Shown here: piece after piece, positions 20,701 to 30,141 of the stretch
Position numbering within the stretch: the stretch's first letter is position 1
How the letters are laid out: the number at the start of each line of letters is the position of its first letter
Assembly (NCBI GenBank): GCA_002077045.2
Contig: KZ111204.1
Coordinates: 1 to 34,702, forward strand
Reading direction: 5' to 3'
DNA: 34,702 nt
DNA from: Rachicladosporium sp. CCFEE 5018
Taxonomy: Eukaryota > Ascomycota > Dothideomycetes > Cladosporiales > Cladosporiaceae
The notes under the pieces: model-generated
What the model was told of the DNA's origin: nothing
What the model saw: the letters and a program-made list of their open reading frames with translations, nothing else
Database searches by the model: none
Position numbers and translations under genes: made by a program

Positions 20701-22962
20701 AGCAAGACCGCGCAACATCCTGGCAACAAGGACAAGGGCAGCCCGCAAGCAGGCTCGCCCGCTGAGTTCAGCACACGACCCCCGCCCATGCCAAGGGCGA
20801 GCACAGAAATGCCACCCCCGAAACTCCCCGCAAGTGCAACCTGGAGTGGCGAGCTGCCAACACTGGCGAACTTGCAGGCAAACGAGTCGCGCCCAAGTCT
20901 GGATAGTCTCCGACGGAAGTCGCAGGCTGTTGGTGTCTTTAGCAACGGTCACCTGCAAGCGTACGACCCTCCTACGACTGCACTACCTGATCCACCACGT
21001 CAGCCACTCCCTGTCCCGCAGGCGAAGACAAGAGCACTGCACTCCGAGCAGCCACAGCCGGCCAGCTCTCGATCAACGAGCTGGGGCAACTTCAGCTTCA
21101 ACAATCGACACTCGACTGCTCGGCCTCCAGTAGCACTTGCCCGGCCAAAGCCAGCTGCGCATGCTGATCCATTTTCGGCCCTCGTAAAGGATGCCTCCGA
21201 CCTCGCAGCCGACGACGAGATGCGTCGACTCTCGCAGAAGCGACGCGAAGTCGACACAGCCGCACGCGAGACCGAAGAGCTCAAGCGTCGTGCACTACCA
21301 CGAGATGCGATATCGCCTGATCAAGTGCTTCGCAGCCGCGAGTCTGGTCTCAATATCTTCGAGCGAGGTGAGATCATCGACTTTGGCCGCGATGGCGTCT
21401 ACTTCACGGGTACCCGCATAGCGAAGAAGATTATCGGCTCTGTGTCGCCGTCACCTGTTACGTCTGGCAGCGAGAAGGACAAGGGCGCCACTGGCAACTT
21501 TGGCTACGATGATGAGCGCGGCGATTACAACATCGTGTTCGGGGACCATCTTGCCTACCGATATGAGGTCGTCGATGTGTTGGGTAAAGGCAGCTTCGGT
21601 CAAGTAGTGAGATGTGTGGATCACAAAGAAGGTGGAATCGTGGCGGTGAAGATCATTCGCAACAAGAAGAGATTTCATCAGCAGGCGTTGGTAGAGGTTG
21701 GGATCTTGGGAAGGTTGGGCGAATGGGTGAGTGATTATGCTCCAGCACATCTCAAGTCGAGGTGTACCCATACTGACAAACGCGAACAGGACCCTCACGG
21801 TGCCCACGCCACCCTCACGATTACGACCTCCTTCTACTTCCGCTCTCATCTCTGCATCGTTACGCCATGCCTGAGCATCAGCCTCTACGAGCTAATTCGT
21901 AGCCACAACTTCACTGGCTTCCCACTGCCACTCATCCGCCGCTTCACCCGCCAACTCCTCGCATGTCTAGTCCTTTTGCAGACAAAACGCATCATCCACT
22001 GCGATCTCAAACCCGAGAACATCCTCCTGTGCGACGCCCGCAAAGCCGACGTCCGCGTCATAGACTTCGGCAGCTCGTGTCGCGAAGAAGAGAAAGTCTA
22101 CACCTACATCCAATCTCGCTTCTACCGCTCACCAGAAGTCATTCTCGGCTCCTCCTACGGGCTTGGTATAGACATGTGGTCTCTGGGCTGCATCCTCGCC
22201 GAGCTCTGGACCGGCTACCCCATCTTCCCGGGCGAGAACGAGCAAGAGCAGCTCGCCTGCATCATGGAGATCTTCGGCCCCCCGGACCGCTTCCTTGTTG
22301 AGCGCTGTAGCCGGAAGAAGCTCTTCTTCGATTCGGTTGGCAAGCCTCGCGTCACGGTTTCCAGTAAAGGCCGGAGACGCAGGCCCAGCAGTCGCACTCT
22401 CTCGCAAGCTCTCAAAACCGACGATGAGGCGTTCATTGATTTTATTGCGAGATGTCTGCGTTGGGATCCAGACCGGCGCATGAAACCCGACGAAGCTATC
22501 AGCCATCCGTTCGTCACCGGGTTGCCAATGCCTTCAGCGCAGCCGCAACAACGTCTCGGTATTCCCGACGAAGCACGCAGAGCTGCTCGACCGCGTGCGA
22601 CCGGCCCTTCAAGCCCGACGAAACGCACTATTCAGCAGCAGGTCCCGCTCACCCCCAAGCGTCTGCCGACCACGAACAGCATCCCCGCAGCCGCCGCGCA
22701 AGGCAGCCCCGCGAAGCCTCCTACGCTGCGCTTCGCATCTGACAGTGGCGCGACAGCGAGGCGGCATAGCAGTATCACGAGTCTGAACACCGCTACGACT
22801 GTCGCTGGTAGTAAGAGGGCTAGCAATGGTGCTGTGCTTGCCGGCAACCCGGCGGTGAACGGCAACGCGAATGCTGGAAGGAGTGGATTGGCTACACTGG
22901 CGGCTGTAGCTGCTAGTAGTGGGAGTGGGACGCCTGGAGGTGGGGGACGGTGGAGAAGCTGA
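17748..22962 (+). CDS. pom1: Pom1-like DYRK-family protein kinase
   Basis: Large Ser/Thr kinase with a long disordered N-terminus and a C-terminal DYRK kinase domain. In fission yeast, Pom1 marks cell ends and couples polarity and size to mitotic entry. Proposed exons: 17748-17844, 17902-18160, 18258-21726 and 21790-22962 (1665 residues). Intron 18161-18257 (gtacgt...ccacag) is needed to join SPGKR to FGSQIYAP. Intron 21727-21789 (gtgagt...gaacag) joins GRLGEW to DPHGAHATL as in Pom1 kinases. Intron 17845-17901 carries a perfect TACTAAC branch site but is in frame, so is less certain. Kinase elements: a DYRK box (GYDDERGDYNIVFGDHL), GKGSFGQVV, VAVKII, HCDLKPEN, VIDFGSSC, the YTY activation loop in EEKVYTYIQSRFYRSPEV, and DMWSLG. 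The N-terminus is Pro/Ser/basic, with many R-x-x-S and PxxP-like stretches. The start is uncertain: the frame stays open back to 17424. Confidence 0.9.
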
Positions 22963-23367
22963 GTCGGCTGACTGGAAGGAGAGGACAGTGTGGCTTTTGG
23001 CCAAGCTGCTGGCGGTTTGTGGGATGGTGAGACCAAGAGCAGGCACGGTGTTGTGTATATGTGCACTGAAGTAGTCTCAGCTCCTGATCCAGAGCATAAA
23101 GATTGGAGACGTATGTGAGGTACGAATTTCGACCTCTTGCTTTGAACTTGGACTGCTCGCAGGTGTGTGAAAAGTCAAAAGGCTGTTCGGTCATTATGCA
23201 AGTAAGGCGTGAGCCATGTATATACACATCTGATCCTTTCGCCCGAATCATTGTATCTACTACACATCTGTGCGCGTCTTCCCACCGTGTACTGTGTCTT
23301 CTGTGCTGTATCGCTACGCACAGTACAGGCTCCTCCCTCGCTCGATCGTATTCCCCGTGCCATATTC
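22963..23367. other. Convergent 3' flank, pom1 / indoleamine dioxygenase
   Basis: Tail-to-tail gap of about 405 bp. A CATAAA-like sequence near 23096 could act in pom1 polyadenylation. The overlapping open frames on both strands here are shadows of low-complexity C/T-rich sequence. Nothing else is seen. Confidence 0.5.
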
Positions 23368-24840
23368 CTACACATAGCACAATCCTCCACTGTCTCCCTC
23401 GTCAGCGCTCCACACTCCAGCCAACCCAGGACACCCACTCTTCCGTTCCATCCTCTCAGCAGCATCCAAAACCTTCCCATTATTCCCCTTCTCTTTACTC
23501 AATAGCCTCTTGACCCACCCCTGCACAGCGGGCTCACTCGTCTCATCCCTCGCCTGCCGCAAGAAAGGTATAAGTGCGCTCCCACCCGTGCCGCGCAAGG
23601 TCTTCTTCTCAGCAGGTCTCAGCGCAAGCTCAACGCCCTGCTCCTTTGCCTTCTGCTTCTCCGCGGCCGCGACAGCAGCAGCCTTGGCTTTCTTCGCGGC
23701 AGCAGAGGGGATGAGAATATAGCGCGAGACGATCTGGATGTGCTGGTCCCTGAGCGCGGAGAGCATGGCTAGACAAGCGTCGAAAGCTACGCTCAGCTCG
23801 GCGTTGGAAGCGTGGTCGTCCACGAAAGAGCGCAGATTGGCGATTTCGGCGACGTGGGCGAGGAAGCGCGCGTGAGGGCCGGGCATGTAGCGGCGCATGT
23901 CGTGGATGAAGTTTGCGCTGCTTGGGCCAGATTTCTTGACCTGCGGAGCAGCGGCTGAATCTGTGGACGGCTTGGTGCCAGTGACGCGGTGCTCAACGCC
24001 GAGCACTAGGTCGAAGAACTGGAAGATGCTGCTCTGGGCATTGCTACCTCCGGCGTACTGCACAAAGCGTTGCTTGTACATTGGTCCACCGTCATCGAAG
24101 ATGACTCCGTTAGGCAGCCCGGCATCGCCCATGTTCTTGCTTCCGGCTAGAAATGGGCGGATGCGGTTGTAGAAGACGTAGGGGTCGCAGTTCTCGGACA
24201 TCCGGGAGAGGAGGATGCCGAGGTCGTCGAGGATCTCTGCGAAAGACCGGAGCGCGGCAGTCACGCTCGAGACGTTATTCGTGCGGGCGGCGGAGACGGC
24301 ATCGAGCATCAGCGGTATGGCTGCGGCGCCGCGGGCTTCGAAGGCAACGCTGACGAGGTAGAACCACTTCTCATCGAGGCTGCCGGTGAAAGTATGCAGC
24401 ATGTCGAGGTTCCCGAGCGTGCTGCTTTCTTCGGCTGGGAAGATGGGCTTCCAGTTCCAGAGCACAACGGCCGCGTAGCTTGCGACTGTGGGTAGCTCAA
24501 GGTGGACGCATGTCTGCTTAAAGGGGATGGTCACAGGTGGAGGGATGCGAGACGCCGGCTTCGGACCACACCAGATGTAGGCGTGCGTGATGAAGGCCAA
24601 AAGACTGTAGGCCCGGCGCCATTCCGGCTCAGAAGTAAGCCTTTCTGTCGACAAGACAGGAAGATCATCAACGACACCGCGAAGGCGTTTACTGAGGATC
24701 AGACCTTGAAGGTCTGCGACGATGCGCTCCCACGGGGCATAGTATGAGTGTGGAAGGTGTTGGAGAGGCGGGATGGAGGAGAGAAAGCCAGTCTGAGCAG
24801 AGACGGCGTAGTCCTCGAGGATTGGGATGGAGCGATTCAT
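23368..24840 (-). CDS. bna2: Indoleamine 2,3-dioxygenase (Bna2-like)
   Basis: Haem enzyme that opens the indole ring of tryptophan to N-formylkynurenine, the first step of kynurenine and de novo NAD+ synthesis. One exon, 490 residues from Met24840; an in-frame Met at 24912 would add 24 residues unlike the family, while MNRSIPILEDYAVS is a typical start. Visible family features: the N-terminal helical domain (TGFLSSIPP; Pro-rich loop near 100), WKPIFPAE, the GGSNAQSSIFQFFD signature (about 264-277), MRRYMPGPHARFL, and the proximal haem-ligand His in RDQHIQIVSRYI (His about 367). Between that helix and the last conserved GTGG segment lies a roughly 35-residue Ala/Lys-rich insertion, probably a solvent-exposed helix. 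It is followed by a conserved TGGSALIPFLRQARDET ending and a Gly-rich tail. Complete and apparently functional. Confidence 0.95.
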   Translation of the reverse strand: MNRSIPILEDYAVSAQTGFLSSIPPLQHLPHSYYAPWERIVADLQGLILSKRLRGVVDDLPVLSTERLTSEPEWRRAYSLLAFITHAYIWCGPKPASRIPPPVTIPFKQTCVHLELPTVASYAAVVLWNWKPIFPAEESSTLGNLDMLHTFTGSLDEKWFYLVSVAFEARGAAAIPLMLDAVSAARTNNVSSVTAALRSFAEILDDLGILLSRMSENCDPYVFYNRIRPFLAGSKNMGDAGLPNGVIFDDGGPMYKQRFVQYAGGSNAQSSIFQFFDLVLGVEHRVTGTKPSTDSAAAPQVKKSGPSSANFIHDMRRYMPGPHARFLAHVAEIANLRSFVDDHASNAELSVAFDACLAMLSALRDQHIQIVSRYILIPSAAAKKAKAAAVAAAEKQKAKEQGVELALRPAEKKTLRGTGGSALIPFLRQARDETSEPAVQGWVKRLLSKEKGNNGKVLDAAERMERKSGCPGLAGVWSADEGDSGGLCYV

Positions 24841-26140
24841 GGTGGCGGAAGGAATTTGATCTCTTTGCCAGACGCAGGCTTGCGACGTCGGATGACCAGA
24901 TGGTGCGTCCACGCTGCAAGCCCAGCCGTAGGTGATCCTGAGAAGAGACTCCTGTCGGTCGCTGGTGGCTATGAAGTCACTTCAAATACCAGTGGGAAAG
25001 ATCGAATCTGTCAAGAACGGCCTGGTCTCAAGTGTCGGGCGTAGGTTGCCTTTCCTTTAGTGTCGGGCGTGAGTAGTGAAGGGTGCACTCGATGTGGTCA
25101 CAAGATGAAGGTTGATAAATTCGAAGACGAGTGGATTGTTGATTGTGATGTTTCGGGGCAATGGGAAGTGAGGTGCAAGCAAATTAGACTTCGTGTCTCG
25201 ACAATGGAACGTTTCGATGTCGGCCAGATGTATGCCGGCGCAATGGAGGCGAGGAAGAGGAAGGGTCAACAGCCGGATCAACGGCGGGAACGAACGGATG
25301 TTTGATGTTTTTGATCATCTACCGATGGATCTTACGAGTCTTTGAGTCTGATGATCTTCAAGACGCATTCGCGAATGCAGTTGCTGAACAAGCACGCGAC
25401 AGCTGAGAAATCAATGTAGTGACATCGGAGTTTCGCCGATGTAGGAGCTTGGTGGCGATGGCAAGCACGTGCTCGCCAAATGTTCACTCCGTACGAGAAT
25501 TACACTACAAGTACGTACATTATGCTCACCTTCATCACTTTGCAAAAGTGACGCTATCTGCAGAGCTGGCCTCAGTCTGCATGCCCAAGAGGCATCTTCC
25601 CACTGTCTTGCCCATACCTTACACAGATCGGACAATGCATGTAGCGTAGCCAGGCTGAAAGCATGCATTGTCCGATCTGTGTATTTTCCAATGATCCTAA
25701 TCTCGTATGCCGTGGCATATGCGGCGGTGTACATGCTGCCGCACATATGATCTGCACACAAAATGCTCGCGGGGAGACGAAGGCCAGTGTGCTGTCATGG
25801 CATCACTAATGGCGGCGCTCCCCATCGCTGAACAGAGTACGATCGCAGCTGAGGTGTCGAACCGACGATGAGCGTATTGGTTGACCTTTTGCGATGCAGT
25901 CACCGTCATGCCTCGTCACCTTCGAGCGTGATCACAAGTTCTAGTCTTGCTGCCGCTGTAGCGTCAACCGGTTGTGAGCCCGGTCATGCGATCCAACGCG
26001 ACGCTCTTAGTAGCCGTACAATGTGCTAGACTGCCGAAGTCGTACTCGTCCGTGGTTAATGATGCCACGAATCCTCCAGATAATGCAGCCCCTATGCGGG
26101 TTGACCTGGCATAGCCCTTGCTCACAAAGAGTCGGACGTC
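24841..26140. promoter_or_regulatory. Intergenic region upstream of the dioxygenase and downstream of ssn3
   Basis: About 1.3 kb between two minus-strand genes, so it holds the dioxygenase promoter (right next to 24840) and the ssn3 3' flank. A 12-nt direct repeat AGTGTCGGGCGT occurs at 25031-25042 and 25059-25070, 28 bp apart, upstream of the dioxygenase start. The middle (25422-25749) is dense in inverted repeats, listed separately. No convincing coding sequence. Confidence 0.5.
25620..25683. repeat. Perfect 22-bp inverted repeat with a 20-nt loop
   Basis: The left arm, 25620-25641 (beginning TACACAGATCGGAC), is exactly complementary to the right arm, 25662-25683 (ending GTCCGATCTGTGTA). 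The loop is 25642-25661. No mismatch occurs over 22 bp and the complementarity stops sharply on both sides. Transcribed, it would form a strong hairpin; as DNA it could extrude as a cruciform. Other, shorter stems surround it (25422-25442, 25535-25551, 25581-25595, 25716-25749). Confidence 0.9.
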
Positions 26141-27385
26141 TCATATCTCCCTCATCTTCTTGCTCATCGGTGGTCGAAGACTATCGTCCGGCGCGCCAGC
26201 TCTCTTCGTCCCCGACATCGTCCCGTTCCCAATCTCGGGAGCTTCCGTACTGACCTTCCTAGCTGGGTACTTTTGCTCGAGCCCTTCGAAACAATTCCAG
26301 CTAGGCGGTGCCGTGTTACCATCTGCGCCAATGAATAATGGATGCTGCAGAGCTTGCTCTGCGGTCATGCGCTTCAGCGGATCGTACTCCAGCAGCTTCC
26401 TCAATAGATCGACAGTGGTATCATCCGGTGGCCCAGCGGTGTAATTGTTGCTACTGACAACATTGCGATACCACTTCTCCAGAGTAGCTGGTCTGTTGAC
26501 AGCCGGGTTATGCATGGAAACGGATTGAAGGTTCTGGTACTCCGGCATGGCTGTCAGCAGTGGCCACTCCTGCTTCTTCGGTAGCCCCAGAACTTCGGCG
26601 ATCTTGCCCATTTGATTGCGTTGGAATGGTACAGTCTTCTTGGAGTCTTGCTTCGCCTCCTCACCTTTGAAGATGGGTCGTAGCGACAACAGCTCTGCGA
26701 AGATGCAGCCAACTGCCCACAAGTCGATTGCTGGAGTATAATGCCTACTGCCGAGAAGCAACTCAGGCGCGCGATACCATATAGTCACCACGACCTTATC
26801 GCCAGTAAACAGGGCATGCAGAGGCTTGTAGAAGAGGCGGGCGAGACCGAGATCGCCAATCTTGATCGCCCCACCAGAGGTTACCATGATGTTCGCGGGT
26901 TTCAGATCACGATGAATGACCCAGTTCTGATGGAGGTAGAGCAGACCTGAAAGCAGCTGATGCATGATGCTCTTGAGGCAGCTCACCGGTATTGGAGTCC
27001 GAGGAAGCAGGCTGTGATGGTGGATGATCTGTAGGAGATCGTGCTCTGCGTACTCGAAGACCATGAAGATGCATTTGCTCTCCAGGATAATCTCGACCAG
27101 ATGGATCAGTGCCGGATGTGACAGCTCGGTGCACAACGCCATCTCGCGGATCGCTGACTGCGATATGCCAGTGTACTGAAGCTCGCCTTCCTTGTCAGGC
27201 TTGAACTTCTTGATCGCAAAGGCTTCAATGGTTCGTCCCGAAGGATGAATGGCAGGCGAAGCGTTGGCATTGCCGCGTTTGTTGATTGCTTTGTAGACAC
27301 GGCCATATGTGCCACTGCTAATGAAGCCCACGATGTCGTAGAAGTCGTTAATATGCCGTTGTGGCGCATACGGCGTGCCGTTCAT
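26141..27385 (-). CDS. ssn3: Mediator cyclin-dependent kinase Ssn3/CDK8 (Srb10)
   Basis: Single-exon kinase of 414 residues. Partnered with cyclin C (Ssn8), it forms the Mediator kinase module and phosphorylates the RNA polymerase II CTD and transcription factors in the nucleus. The sequence begins close to the kinase domain: IVGFISSGTYGRVYKA (glycine loop, about 18-33), FAIKKFKPDKEGE with the catalytic Lys, and SQSAIREMALC, the CDK8-type version of the PSTAIRE helix. Then come HRDLKPANIMV, the metal-binding GDLGLARLF (DLG in place of DFG), VTIWYRAPELLLG, IDLWAVGCIFAE and a LLEYDPLKRMTAEQAL end. There is no phosphorylatable Thr at the usual CDK T-loop position just before VTIWYRAPE, as in other CDK8 kinases. 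The last 40 residues are basic and disordered (SKKMREI). It diverges from the MFS gene. Confidence 0.97.
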   Translation of the reverse strand: MNGTPYAPQRHINDFYDIVGFISSGTYGRVYKAINKRGNANASPAIHPSGRTIEAFAIKKFKPDKEGELQYTGISQSAIREMALCTELSHPALIHLVEIILESKCIFMVFEYAEHDLLQIIHHHSLLPRTPIPVSCLKSIMHQLLSGLLYLHQNWVIHRDLKPANIMVTSGGAIKIGDLGLARLFYKPLHALFTGDKVVVTIWYRAPELLLGSRHYTPAIDLWAVGCIFAELLSLRPIFKGEEAKQDSKKTVPFQRNQMGKIAEVLGLPKKQEWPLLTAMPEYQNLQSVSMHNPAVNRPATLEKWYRNVVSSNNYTAGPPDDTTVDLLRKLLEYDPLKRMTAEQALQHPLFIGADGNTAPPSWNCFEGLEQKYPARKVSTEAPEIGNGTMSGTKRAGAPDDSLRPPMSKKMREI

Positions 27386-28314
27386 CTTCGTAGTCGAAGA
27401 AGCGTCGACATCTGTGTCTGATCAGTCTGCCGTGTGTCCGATGCGCACATCCCCCGTATCGAAGCTCGTTTGCCAGGCGAGCATTCGTTTGATGCGTTCA
27501 CCCTCGCGAGACAATGAATATGAGATGGGGGTACTCTGGGTAGCATACGATTTGGACTATCTGTCTTGGAAGGATGATCAAACTGCTCAACTTCTAGCGC
27601 TTGCCTTTCTAGTGCTGCGCTGACAGCAGCATTCACCGACAGCGCCGGCATGACTGCACATTCGGCGATTTGCTGGCTAATCGGTTGATGATCCTGCCGC
27701 GCATCTAGCGTCGCTCCGTTCTTCCGGATGGATGAAGGTTCGCATGCGCCGTGCTAGTGGCGGCTATCTGGTTTTTGATATCGCGGTAGAAGCCCGTGTC
27801 CGCGAGGCTTCTGTACCACTGTTTCGTGCGTTTCCCAAATACATGTCAGCGTCAGCTGATCAGGAACCAAGCATGCGCAAGAGGCGTGATTGTGTCAAAC
27901 GGCGAGGGCCTGAATGTCATGCCAAGACCCGGCTGACTAGCAGTTGACAGTGCGGCAGCGATACTAAGGAACAGATTGCACAGCGACCATCAGAACTTTC
28001 AGAGATGCCCAGGACGTGGAGATGAGACTTGTGTGTCTCTGCTTGGTTGTGATGGTCGATGGAAGACACATCGTGAAGTGAAGGGGGTGCCACTGCCACG
28101 TGCAGGTCACAGGGCTTCGGCGGCCGGAACCGTTGGTGCCGAGCGATCTCGAGCTTCTTCCAAGGTTCGCTCGGAGCATCGTAGCACCGCAGCTAGCAAT
28201 ATCTTGTTGACCGACTTCTGGACAACACTTCGTCGACAAGCAGATCGCGGTATTGTTTATCAGTCTACTGCAGTGCCGTCACCCCTGATTTGAGCTTGCG
28301 GTGGAGCGCTAGCA
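27386..28314. promoter_or_regulatory. Divergent promoter region, ssn3 / MFS transporter
   Basis: About 930 bp head-to-head spacer. No clear TATA box and no repeated operator. The open frames inside (27732-27947 plus; 27964-28239 minus; 27976-28293 plus) overlap each other in several frames and have no protein-like features. Confidence 0.45.
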
Positions 28315-29892
28315 ATGACGGGCGGCAACGGCATCTTCAAAGACCTGACTCCAAGGTTCGTGTTCGTCTTGTTCATTTCGACCATCGGACCTCTCCTCTT
28401 CGGCTATCACTTGGCCGAGCTGAACGCGCCTCAAGATGTGATCACTTGCGTACGGAAGTCGATAGGCGCCTCTGCATGGACCCGCGTGACGACCCACTTT
28501 CGGTCGAGGGAAGCAGAGAGCCTTCTCCCACAATGCATACCGATGGACCCAGGGCAATTCGGGTTAGTGAGCTCGATATTCACTTTAGGTGGGCTCGTGG
28601 GAGCACTCACGGCAGGCCTAGTCAGTGCGAAGCAAGGTCGCTTGCGGGCAATGATTTACAACACGAGCTTCTACGTCGTTGGTGCAGTGATCGAAGCTCT
28701 TGCGCCGAACCTCTCGACGATGGTGATTGGACGTGTAATTTCAGGACTAGGTGCGGGAGCTTCACTGGTAGTAGTACCCATCTGGATCAGCGAGACAGCG
28801 CCGCCGGGCGCGAAGGGGTTCTGGGGAGCAGGTACTCAGATCATGACGAACGTGGGGATTCTGATCGCGCAGGTGCTGGGATTCTTCCTCAGCAGAGGTT
28901 CGCTGTGGAGATTTATCCTACTCGCGGCTGGGATGATTGCATTCATTCAGGCGATCGGTCTGCTCGTTGGTGGGCAAGAGAGTCCGAAGTGGCTGGCTGA
29001 GAATGGAAGGGGTTCAGAGGCGAAGCGTGCGCTGCGCAGACTACGCGGGCACACCGCAGACATTGACGAGGAAATTCATGGCTGGGGATCACACGACTCG
29101 GCACAAGATCTGGATGACGAGCGAGAAGCACTGATGGGAAGCGAGGATACAGGGGTGAACAAGCAGGGCGACAGTCTTGGTGATGCCGTGCAAGAAGGCC
29201 TTCACCAAGTCAAGTCTACCAGCAAAGCTGCGGCTAAGGATGCACTTGGTGTTTTTGCTGTTCTTCAAGATGCGAACTCGCGGCCGGCCATAATCGCAGT
29301 TATGGGTGTGATGCTCGCCCAGCAGCTCTGTGGGATCAACAGCATTGTCATGTACGGTGTCTCCTTACTAGCTGGCCTACTTGAATCTAACTCTGCACTC
29401 CTCAACATACTCGTTGCAGTGCTGAACATCTTCGTCACGACAGCTGCGGCACCACTGCCAGACAAGATCGGTCGGAAGGCGTGTCTACTCATCAGCATAG
29501 CAGGCATGGGAACCAACTCGGTACTGCTGGGAATCGGGATCATGAAGCAGATACCGCTGCTGTCGGCGATTGCGGTGCTGCTCTTCGTCGCATCGTTCGG
29601 CATTGGGCTGGGGCCTGTACCCTTCATCCTATCATCTGAGCTTGTAGCCCCAGAGGCAGTTGGCGCCACGCAATCCTGGGCTCTGGCAGCGAATTGGGTG
29701 AGCACGTTCGCCGTCGCACAGTTCTTCCCCTTGGTGAATGCAAACTTACCTGCGGGACACGTCTACTTCCTATTCGCAGGCTTTGCGCTGTTCTTTGGGA
29801 TTTTCGTCACCTGGCGGGTACCTGAGACAAGAGGCATGGGTAACGCTGATGAGGTATGGGGGAGAGGAAAAGTTGTTGCTCGGGAAGATTGA
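28315..29892 (+). CDS. Major facilitator superfamily sugar-type transporter, Vps73-like
   Basis: A one-exon frame of 525 residues with about 12 hydrophobic segments. The first is RFVFVLFISTIGPLLFGYHL; six lie before and six after a long acidic central loop (about 235-310) that includes DLDDEREALMG. Sugar-porter signatures are present: loop 2-3 QGRLRAM, IGRVISGLGAGASLVVVPIW, QESPKWL after TM6, QQLCGINSIVMYG, DKIGRK and VPETRG near the end. The N-terminal LNAPQDVITC followed by LPQCIPM..QFGLVSSIFTLGGL recalls fungal Vps73-type transporters, whose substrate is not settled; yeast Vps73 is linked to vacuolar sorting. The residues between ITC and LPQC (about 44-68) could be a loop, or could hide an intron (gtacgg near 28450, several AGs near 28508-28518). 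Complete. Confidence 0.88.
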   Translation: MTGGNGIFKDLTPRFVFVLFISTIGPLLFGYHLAELNAPQDVITCVRKSIGASAWTRVTTHFRSREAESLLPQCIPMDPGQFGLVSSIFTLGGLVGALTAGLVSAKQGRLRAMIYNTSFYVVGAVIEALAPNLSTMVIGRVISGLGAGASLVVVPIWISETAPPGAKGFWGAGTQIMTNVGILIAQVLGFFLSRGSLWRFILLAAGMIAFIQAIGLLVGGQESPKWLAENGRGSEAKRALRRLRGHTADIDEEIHGWGSHDSAQDLDDEREALMGSEDTGVNKQGDSLGDAVQEGLHQVKSTSKAAAKDALGVFAVLQDANSRPAIIAVMGVMLAQQLCGINSIVMYGVSLLAGLLESNSALLNILVAVLNIFVTTAAAPLPDKIGRKACLLISIAGMGTNSVLLGIGIMKQIPLLSAIAVLLFVASFGIGLGPVPFILSSELVAPEAVGATQSWALAANWVSTFAVAQFFPLVNANLPAGHVYFLFAGFALFFGIFVTWRVPETRGMGNADEVWGRGKVVARED

Positions 29893-30141
29893 GGCTTGCA
29901 TTCAGCGTTAGCATTTACGACATGACGGCAATAGCGGGCGGCAGCCTGATGTAACAGACTCGTGCTGCTACCATTCTTCTGTGGTTCTCAGGTCCCGATC
30001 TATCGTGAAGATGCTATGCCGTGTCAATACCGTCCGTCACATGTTCAATCTTGGCATTCTGAACTTTTGACATGTGAACTCTTCGTCGATCCATGCATTC
30101 GAAGATATCAAGGTCTCACTGATACAAGACCGGCCTCCGCC

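Noticed and set aside
25060..25305. Plus-strand 81-residue frame with CTRCGHKM, resembling a zinc knuckle
   Set aside because: Only one Cys-x2-Cys pair, no second pair at the right spacing, and it lies in the presumed promoter of the dioxygenase. Composition is otherwise unremarkable.
28290..29000. 236-residue plus-strand frame overlapping the MFS gene
   Set aside because: It is an alternate-frame shadow of the transporter, Arg/Ser/Asp rich, without domain features.
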